Translations under genes and position numbers: made by a program | The notes under the pieces: generated by a model | Told to the model about the DNA's origin: nothing | Databases searched by the model: none | The model's input: the letters and a program-made list of their open reading frames with translations, nothing else | Shown here: positions 4,788-10,543 of the stretch, piece by piece | How positions within the stretch are numbered: position 1 is the first letter of the stretch | Layout: each line of letters starts with the position of its first letter | Assembly: GCA_021850405.1 (NCBI GenBank) | Contig: JAJZMA010000126.1 | Location: 2,362-12,904 of the forward strand | Reading direction: 5' to 3' | Origin: a bacterium | GTDB taxonomy: Bacteria; Chloroflexota; Dormibacteria; Aeolococcales; Aeolococcaceae | DNA length: 10,543 nucleotides

Positions 4788-7625
4788 ATGTCATCTAACG
4801 GCACTGCCAATACCTTTGCGCCAGGGGCAGACCAGGGTTCTGAACGGTCCTGCCCTGGTTTTGCGGATCTTGCAAGCCTTCTGGAACGGCTGGGACCAGT
4901 CGCTCCAACTGCCTCAAGACCAGTGCATCTTTGGGTATGCAACAGGGAGCAGGCGGCAAGTCTCGCTGGCCGGAGCTTTCCGGGGATGCCAGCAAATGTC
5001 GTACCTGTCGCTCCTGCAGATTCAATCCGCATGCTGGCTGCCGGCTTCCTTCTGGAGCAGGGCAGGCGTCTGGTGGCGGAGGGGTTCGAGGAGTGCCTGC
5101 TGGGCTGGAAAGCGCGGCGTGCGGGTGCCGCTCCCATATCGTCTCTCTCCCGGTTTTCTTCGGATCTGCGCGCATGGCGTATGGGTGTTGAGGCCAGGCG
5201 TTCTCCCGGAGTGGACGAGGAGGCATACCGGGCAGCGCTGTCTGGAGCCAGCATGGCAGACCTGGCTGATGCGACAGCCGCGCTCCTCCAGAGCCCTTCT
5301 GTCCTGCCGCTTCTGGGGCTTTGTGTGCTCGATACAACCCCCTCCAGCCTTTCTCCTCTGGAGAGGCAGCTCGCAGACGCGCTAGCCGAGGTAATTCCAG
5401 TTGTATGGCAGTGTGACGAGGGGAAAAGCCGGGGAGCTCCCGGTTCTCTCTCTTCCTCAGGCAGTGATGCGGCAGGCCGGTTGGGCGCTCCTTCCCCAGG
5501 GGTAGTCGTTGCTCTGGCCTGCCCTCCAGGCGGGCAGGAGGCTCCTGTCGCGGCCCGGCATATTCTGGACCGGCTCATTGGGGCGCGTGGCGCACTCGCC
5601 TGCGACGATGTTGTGGTTGGCGTGCCGCCTGGAAGTGGGCTTGGCGGCGAGGTTGCGTTTTACCTGCGGATGGCTGGCGTTCCGGTAGAGTCAATGGAGC
5701 TTGATTCTGGCAGCGGCCTGGTTGCCGGCATGGTGTCGCTCATTCTGGATGCCGACCAGCCCTGGTTTCCACTCTGGCAGTCCACCATCTCCTCCCCGGT
5801 GGAGCACGCCCGGGCGGCTACCGCTCTCTCGCTGCTGGGGCTTGACACCGGTGCCTCGGTGGCAGAGTGGCGCCGCTACCTTGGTGGCACCAGTGAGCTG
5901 CTGGGGGCCGACTGGCAGCAGTATGGCCTGGATCGCATGGCGCAGCTGCTGGATGGCGTACAGGCACTGCAGGAGTTTCCCCTGCAGGGATGGGATGACG
6001 TGGCAACCACATTTCATAAGCTCGCAGCCCTGCTTGGTGTGCAGCATGCAGCAGATGTGCAGTGTGGGATTGAGCTTATGGAGCGGGCAGCCACCCTTGG
6101 GCTGGAATCATTGCCGCCCCGGGAGCTGCTGCCGGAGTGGCTGGGTCAGGAGGCGAGGGGCCTGACCCGGAGGCGTGCCCTGGGCCGGCTCCCAGCTGGG
6201 ACGGGAGGCCGGAAGCAGGCAGTGCTGGTCGGCACCCTGCCTGCCGTAGCGGCCTCACCAGCTCCAGTCCTTGTAATGCTTGGCTGTGGAGCCGGCGACT
6301 TTCCCGATAGCTGGCAGGAGACACTGGAGCGAGCCGCCGCTGGGCGGGATCTGGTCCTGCTCACTGCATCTCCCAACAGCATGGCTGCCGGACGCGCGCC
6401 CATCCCGTCGCGTGCGGTCAGTCATGCATACCGAAGCTGGACTGGAGCGCCATTTCATTGGGACAGTGTGATTCCATCGTCGACAGCTGGTTTGCTTGAG
6501 GGAGCTGCACTGGGGCTTGAGGAGCAGCGGCTCCGTTTCCTTGTTTCACAGGAGCTGCTCCCACTCCCAGGCGAGATCGCTGCCGCGCTGGATCTGGCAC
6601 TTGAGCCTGCAGTGCGTTTCGCCCGGGACCGTGCCTCCCCGCACGTAACCAGCTGTGACGGGAAACTGGCAACCCCGGATCCTCGCGCGCTGCTGAAGCG
6701 GCCGATCTCCGACTCTGCGGTCCGGGACTGGGCCAGGTGTCCGCTCAGCTTTTTCTACAAACGCGTCCTTCAGGTTAAGCCTATGGGAGAAGGAGATTTC
6801 GGCGGTCTTGCGCTCTCTCCCCTGGACCGGGGCAACCTCCTCCACCTGGTGCTCGCTGATGTTGCGGCTCTGGGCGATCGCACAGCGGAGGGAGAAGAGA
6901 CGCAGGGTGGCGATGCGCTAGTGCATATCGTTGAGGGGAGGCTGGACCGGTACGCCAGGATGCATCCGTTGACCCCGCCTGCAGCCCTCCTTGCAGAGCG
7001 TACCTTTCTGCTCCAGGCTGCAAGAGCGTGGATTACCCATGTGGCAGGTGGGGTTTCTGAGACCACAGTTGTCCTGCCAGCCAGTGCAATCGGTGTAGAC
7101 GCAGATCCTGCTCTGCTTGGGCTGGAGATGGATGGGGAGGTAAAGTTTCAGGGCCGTGTGGACTGGTGGCTCCCGGCCGAGGATGGCACACCAAGGGAGA
7201 TAGTCGATTTCAAACAGAGCAAACCCAATTCGCCCCCAGCTTCCCTGGCAAACGTCTATGGCAATGGGCAGCTGCTTCAGCTGCCACTTTACGCCCTGCT
7301 GCTTGCAGCACATACCAGCGGGAATCCCTCTTCGACCAGTCTTTTCTACTGGTTTTTTCCCCGGGATCGCATGCCAACTGCGGTGCCGGTTGAGTTTGGT
7401 GTGCAGGGAGAAGAGATTACCCGGGAGCTGCTGGGTGGGGTGGTCAGAGGAATTGGCACTGGCAATTTTCCCATGGTTCCGGGGAAGCGTGGGGCGAGGA
7501 CCTATGACAACTGTCGCACCTGTGAATATGATGCGGTCTGTCCAGTAAACAGGGCAGCGCTGTACGCTGCCAAGCAGGAAGACCCAAGTCTTGACTGGCA
7601 CCGCAGGGTTCGGCTCGAGTCATGA
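4788..7625 (+). CDS. addB: AddB-like PD-(D/E)XK nuclease subunit with Fe-S cysteines
   Basis: Residues are numbered from ATG 4788 (945 aa). This is the probable nuclease subunit of an AddAB/RecBCD-type complex that unwinds and trims broken DNA ends. The N-terminal two thirds look like the inactive helicase fold of AddB/RecC: ASLAGRSFPG near the start, GCGAGDFP at about 499-506 in place of the usual GLNEGxFP, and no visible Walker A. The C-terminal third is an Fe-S nuclease: Cys651 in ARCPLSFFYKRVL, His686 in RGNLLH, Asp792 in GRVDWW, Asp807 and Lys809 in IVDFKQSK, then LLQLPLYALLLA, and finally Cys909, Cys912 and Cys918. The cysteines follow the C-xn-C-x2-C-x5-C spacing known from B. subtilis AddB. 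A GTG at 4710 would add 26 residues. Neither start has a good ribosome-binding site, and I prefer the ATG. It overlaps the next gene by 4 bases, in the order addB-addA. Confidence 0.85.
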   Translation: MSSNGTANTFAPGADQGSERSCPGFADLASLLERLGPVAPTASRPVHLWVCNREQAASLAGRSFPGMPANVVPVAPADSIRMLAAGFLLEQGRRLVAEGFEECLLGWKARRAGAAPISSLSRFSSDLRAWRMGVEARRSPGVDEEAYRAALSGASMADLADATAALLQSPSVLPLLGLCVLDTTPSSLSPLERQLADALAEVIPVVWQCDEGKSRGAPGSLSSSGSDAAGRLGAPSPGVVVALACPPGGQEAPVAARHILDRLIGARGALACDDVVVGVPPGSGLGGEVAFYLRMAGVPVESMELDSGSGLVAGMVSLILDADQPWFPLWQSTISSPVEHARAATALSLLGLDTGASVAEWRRYLGGTSELLGADWQQYGLDRMAQLLDGVQALQEFPLQGWDDVATTFHKLAALLGVQHAADVQCGIELMERAATLGLESLPPRELLPEWLGQEARGLTRRRALGRLPAGTGGRKQAVLVGTLPAVAASPAPVLVMLGCGAGDFPDSWQETLERAAAGRDLVLLTASPNSMAAGRAPIPSRAVSHAYRSWTGAPFHWDSVIPSSTAGLLEGAALGLEEQRLRFLVSQELLPLPGEIAAALDLALEPAVRFARDRASPHVTSCDGKLATPDPRALLKRPISDSAVRDWARCPLSFFYKRVLQVKPMGEGDFGGLALSPLDRGNLLHLVLADVAALGDRTAEGEETQGGDALVHIVEGRLDRYARMHPLTPPAALLAERTFLLQAARAWITHVAGGVSETTVVLPASAIGVDADPALLGLEMDGEVKFQGRVDWWLPAEDGTPREIVDFKQSKPNSPPASLANVYGNGQLLQLPLYALLLAAHTSGNPSSTSLFYWFFPRDRMPTAVPVEFGVQGEEITRELLGGVVRGIGTGNFPMVPGKRGARTYDNCRTCEYDAVCPVNRAALYAAKQEDPSLDWHRRVRLES

Positions 7626-10543
7626 TGCCTCTTTCTGACCAGACTGAACGCGACCGGCTTGCGCATGACTTTTCGACCAGTTTTGTTGTAGAGGCCGGCG
7701 CTGGGACTGGAAAAACCCATGCGGTCGTGCAGCGTGTTGTAGCAGCCCTTGCGTCAGGCACTGTACGCGCACCACAGCTGCTTGCCATTACCTATACCGA
7801 GGCTGCTGCCAGGGAGCTTTACCTGCGCATTGAGGCCGGACTTTTCGCTGCCAGCGAAGGGAGCGATGCGGCCTCTGACTTTGCGCGAAGCGCCTTGCAG
7901 CAACTGGGGTCAGCCTCGATCTCCACCATCCACAGTTTCTGTCGCCAGCTGCTTGCCGGGCAGTCAGGGATCGACGCTGTTGCGCTCTCACTCAGGGTCC
8001 TTGATGAGGAGGGTGCGCGTGCTCAGTACATGGGCCATTACAGGCGCTGGCTGGCAAGGGCTGGAGCTGATCCCATCCAGCAGGTCTGGCTTGCGAAGGC
8101 GATGGTGCTGGGTCTTTCCGAATCCGAGCTGTCAAAGATCGTCCATGGGTTTGCAGAAAACTACGACCTGCTGGAAGGCTTCTCTCCTGCAGAGCCACAA
8201 CTTCCCGACCTGGGAGCCGCAGGAGAGAAGCTTGTTTCGGCCGGCCTTGCCTGCAGTGAGTTCAGGCTACTGAATCGCACCCCAGACGAGCTTTTGTCCA
8301 TGCTCGAGAGGGTCTCATCAGTTACGTCGGGCATCGACCCAGACGACCCGTTGTCGGTGCTTGCTGGGGCGCGGCTGCTGGCTGGCCTGAACCCTGGGAG
8401 AAAGGGAAAGAAGCAGGACTGGAACAGTGTGGACGGTTCTCCTGGCGTGGATCTGGTTCGCGGGGCGATTGCAGAACTGGTCGGAATCGCAGAAGAGCTT
8501 CTTGCCTTGTGCAAGGCGGAGTTGACCCGGTGGCTGCTGGGGGAGATTGCCCTTGTAATGAAGGAGGCAGCCGGGCACCGACGACGTATGGGTACTGCTT
8601 CATTCCAGGATCTGCTCATCTGGGTAAGGGATTTGCTCTCTGGTTCCAGGGAGGTGCTGGATGAGCTGCGGGCAAGGTACCGCCTCATAGTGGTGGATGA
8701 GTTTCAGGATGTAGATCCGCTGCAGGCCCAGATTGTGCGGCTGCTGGCGTCAGAGGGTGCAGCTGATCTGCCGCCGGGACTATTTTCCAGTGGGGTGGCA
8801 TGTGTGGTCGGGGATTCAAGGCAATCCATCTACCGCTTCCGGAGGGCAGACCCTTCCATTTTTCTCGAGGCGGCACAGGAAGCAGTTCCTGCAGAGGGAC
8901 GCATTGCGCTTGTCTCCAATTTTCGTAGTGCCCCAGAGATCCTTGCCTTTGTCAGGGAGTTTTTCCAGGGGACTGGTGTGGATGCATCGCTGACTCCCAC
9001 TCACCCAGGCGGTGGTTCCGTGGAGCTATTTGGGGGAGTCGTAAACGGCGGGGCTCCAGAAGTGTGGACAGAAGAGGCACGACTCGTAGCCCGTACGATA
9101 CTTGCCATCGCAGGGCCAAGAGGCACCGGCGAGCAGGGTGGGTCGCCTGCATACTCCTACAGTGACGTGTGCATTCTGGTCCCGTCCCGAGCCAATGCCA
9201 TGCGACTTGAGGCAGCGCTTGCAGCAGCAGGGATTCCTGTGGCCGAGACAACTGGAACATTCACGGAAGTAGCTGAGCTGCGGGATTTCCTCCTGTGCCT
9301 GCGTGCAGTGGCAAACCCATTTGATCAGGTGGCAACGCTGGGTGCATTGCGTGGTGGTTTGTTCTGCTGCAGCGACGAGGAGCTGTGGAGATGGAAGCAG
9401 TCTGGTGGCAGCTTTGATCTCCTCTCCATGGATGTATCGCTCTCCACCCTTCCCGACTCGTTGCCAAAACAGCGGGGCACAGTGCATTTTGCTCTTGCCA
9501 CCTTGCTCGCCTGGCACAGGGCCACACGCCGTCTGTCTGGCGAGGAGCTGGTACTCCTGATGGCCCAGGAGCTGAACTGGGCGCAGCTCTGTGCGATGTC
9601 TCCGGATCCAGCTGCGGCACTCTCGGCGAGAGAGCGGGTACTTGCAGCAATGGCAGGCAGCCCGCGTCAGGGCGCTTCCCTCCCGGCTCTGCTCGAAGTG
9701 CTGGAGGCTGTTGCCATGGAAGGAGTTTCCAGCTGGTCGGTGGGGCTTTCTCCTGGCGTTACTATCTCTACCATCCACCATGCCAAGGGGCTGGAGTACC
9801 CGGTTGTTGTCCTGACTGGACTTGGATCCGCCCGCGCAACGCGTTCCCGTGTCGTCATTCCAGATCGCCAGCATGGCCGGCTTGAGGTGGGCACCGAAAG
9901 CGGTTTTGCAACCGAGGGCTACGCCATTGCCAGGGTTACCGAAAATGCAGAGGAGATGGCAGAGTATGAGCGACTCCTCTATGTAGCCATGACACGCGCG
10001 AAGGAGCGCCTGCTGATCTCTGTGTGTCGTGGCAGTGGGCAAAAATGGCAGGGCACAGCTGCAGCCAGGGTTGCTGAGGTGGCGGGTAGACTCGGCCTCC
10101 CTGTTCCTGGGGAAAGTAGTACACAGTTTCCACCGGCATCTCCTGAGGCTGCTTCGTCACCGCTACCACCGGTGTCACCGGCGCAACACGCTGGTCCTGA
10201 TTCAGCAAAGCCCGGCCCGGGCAGGGATCCGCAGCTCCTCGTACAGGAGTACGCGAACTTTCTTGCCAGGGAGGCACGCGAGAGAGCCACCATTCTGCAG
10301 AACCGGAACGACGGGGCTGGACGGGAGGCGATGAGCGCTGGCATCCTGAACCCTCCTCAGTGGGTGGCTGCAATTGTTCGTGCACTTTGTCTCTCATCTG
10401 GTGTGGCGGAAGGACGAGCAGGACTCGCTGCGACTGCTGCAGCCCGTGAGATGGGATTGTGGGCGCAAAGGGGTGCGCTTGGATCCATTGTTGAGCGGGC
10501 CCTGCTGAGCGGCTCCATGCGGGCGGCTGCAGGGGGCGACTGG
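7622..10543 (+). CDS. addA: AddA-like UvrD/RecB-family DNA helicase, 3' end cut by the window
   Basis: The frame is open for 974 codons to the right edge with no stop, so the C-terminus is missing. All superfamily 1A helicase motifs are present: Q-like DQTERDR (6-12), Walker A GAGTGKT (26-32), motif Ia ITYTEAAAREL, ISTIHSFCRQLL (Ib region), motif II DEFQD (359-363), motif III GDSRQSIYRFRRAD (397-410), motif IV NFRS (433-436), motif V TISTIHHAKGLEY (714-726) and motif VI YVAMTRAKER (787-796), with Arg792 as the likely finger. An ATP-driven 3'-5' translocase is expected, acting with the AddB-like partner. A Pro/Ser/Gly-rich linker at about 829-871 leads to a C-terminal region that in AddA/RecB is a nuclease; only its possible beginning is visible (RGALGSIVERALL at 950-962). 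Two adjacent ATGs at 7622 and 7625 both overlap the upstream stop (ATGATG), so translation is probably coupled. I see no strong ribosome-binding site. Confidence 0.92.
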   Translation, partial: MMPLSDQTERDRLAHDFSTSFVVEAGAGTGKTHAVVQRVVAALASGTVRAPQLLAITYTEAAARELYLRIEAGLFAASEGSDAASDFARSALQQLGSASISTIHSFCRQLLAGQSGIDAVALSLRVLDEEGARAQYMGHYRRWLARAGADPIQQVWLAKAMVLGLSESELSKIVHGFAENYDLLEGFSPAEPQLPDLGAAGEKLVSAGLACSEFRLLNRTPDELLSMLERVSSVTSGIDPDDPLSVLAGARLLAGLNPGRKGKKQDWNSVDGSPGVDLVRGAIAELVGIAEELLALCKAELTRWLLGEIALVMKEAAGHRRRMGTASFQDLLIWVRDLLSGSREVLDELRARYRLIVVDEFQDVDPLQAQIVRLLASEGAADLPPGLFSSGVACVVGDSRQSIYRFRRADPSIFLEAAQEAVPAEGRIALVSNFRSAPEILAFVREFFQGTGVDASLTPTHPGGGSVELFGGVVNGGAPEVWTEEARLVARTILAIAGPRGTGEQGGSPAYSYSDVCILVPSRANAMRLEAALAAAGIPVAETTGTFTEVAELRDFLLCLRAVANPFDQVATLGALRGGLFCCSDEELWRWKQSGGSFDLLSMDVSLSTLPDSLPKQRGTVHFALATLLAWHRATRRLSGEELVLLMAQELNWAQLCAMSPDPAAALSARERVLAAMAGSPRQGASLPALLEVLEAVAMEGVSSWSVGLSPGVTISTIHHAKGLEYPVVVLTGLGSARATRSRVVIPDRQHGRLEVGTESGFATEGYAIARVTENAEEMAEYERLLYVAMTRAKERLLISVCRGSGQKWQGTAAARVAEVAGRLGLPVPGESSTQFPPASPEAASSPLPPVSPAQHAGPDSAKPGPGRDPQLLVQEYANFLAREARERATILQNRNDGAGREAMSAGILNPPQWVAAIVRALCLSSGVAEGRAGLAATAAAREMGLWAQRGALGSIVERALLSGSMRAAAGGDW

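Noticed and set aside
4721-5578. Open frame of 285 codons on the - strand upstream of the cbs-type gene, opposite the addB-like N-terminus
   Set aside because: Its product is Arg/Ser/Pro/Ala-rich with no domain, and it lies antisense to a long gene with continuous homology-like structure. It is most likely a shadow.
9026-10042. Open frame of 338 codons on the - strand opposite the helicase gene
   Set aside because: The sense frame carries helicase motifs V and VI here. The antisense product is Cys/His/Gln-rich and shows no family features.

Overview
The window looks like ordinary chromosomal DNA from a free-living bacterium of fairly high G+C. Genes are tightly packed, with 4-base overlaps and alternative GTG/TTG starts. 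I saw no transposase, integrase, CRISPR array, tRNA or rRNA. Phylum cannot be fixed by eye. The cystathionine beta-synthase resembles the actinobacterial type, and an AddB-type Fe-S nuclease beside an AddA-type helicase is seen in Firmicutes and some other lineages. Chloroflexota or a relative is a guess, not a result.

Layout. Positions 1-123 (+) may hold the last 40 codons of an unassigned gene that converges on the left block. Positions 97-4597 (-) are one five-gene leftward cluster. In transcription order it encodes a cystathionine beta-synthase-type PLP enzyme, a cystathionine gamma-lyase/synthase, a membrane-anchored thioredoxin-fold protein with a CTPC motif, the lipoprotein diacylglyceryl transferase Lgt, and a YggT-family membrane protein. 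The first three are joined by overlaps of stop and start codons. Lgt follows after 85 bases, and YggT 14 bases after Lgt. Positions 4598-4787 form a divergent intergenic region with a 6+6 bp inverted repeat ten bases upstream of the first leftward gene. Positions 4788-10543 (+) hold an AddB-like nuclease subunit with Fe-S cysteines, translationally coupled to an AddA-like UvrD-family helicase that runs off the right edge.

How the genes work together. The leftward cluster combines conversion of homocysteine to cysteine with a probable extracytoplasmic thiol protein, and with the enzyme that modifies the lipobox cysteine of prolipoproteins. This makes a plausible thiol and envelope theme, but the link is inferred from gene order only. 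The rightward pair is a two-subunit helicase-nuclease for processing double-strand DNA ends (RecBCD/AddAB role). I found no clearly undescribed system. The points most worth checking are the thiol/lipoprotein operon, the Lgt active-site substitutions, an AddB with no visible Walker A, and a possibly degenerate nuclease start at the cut C-terminal end of the helicase.
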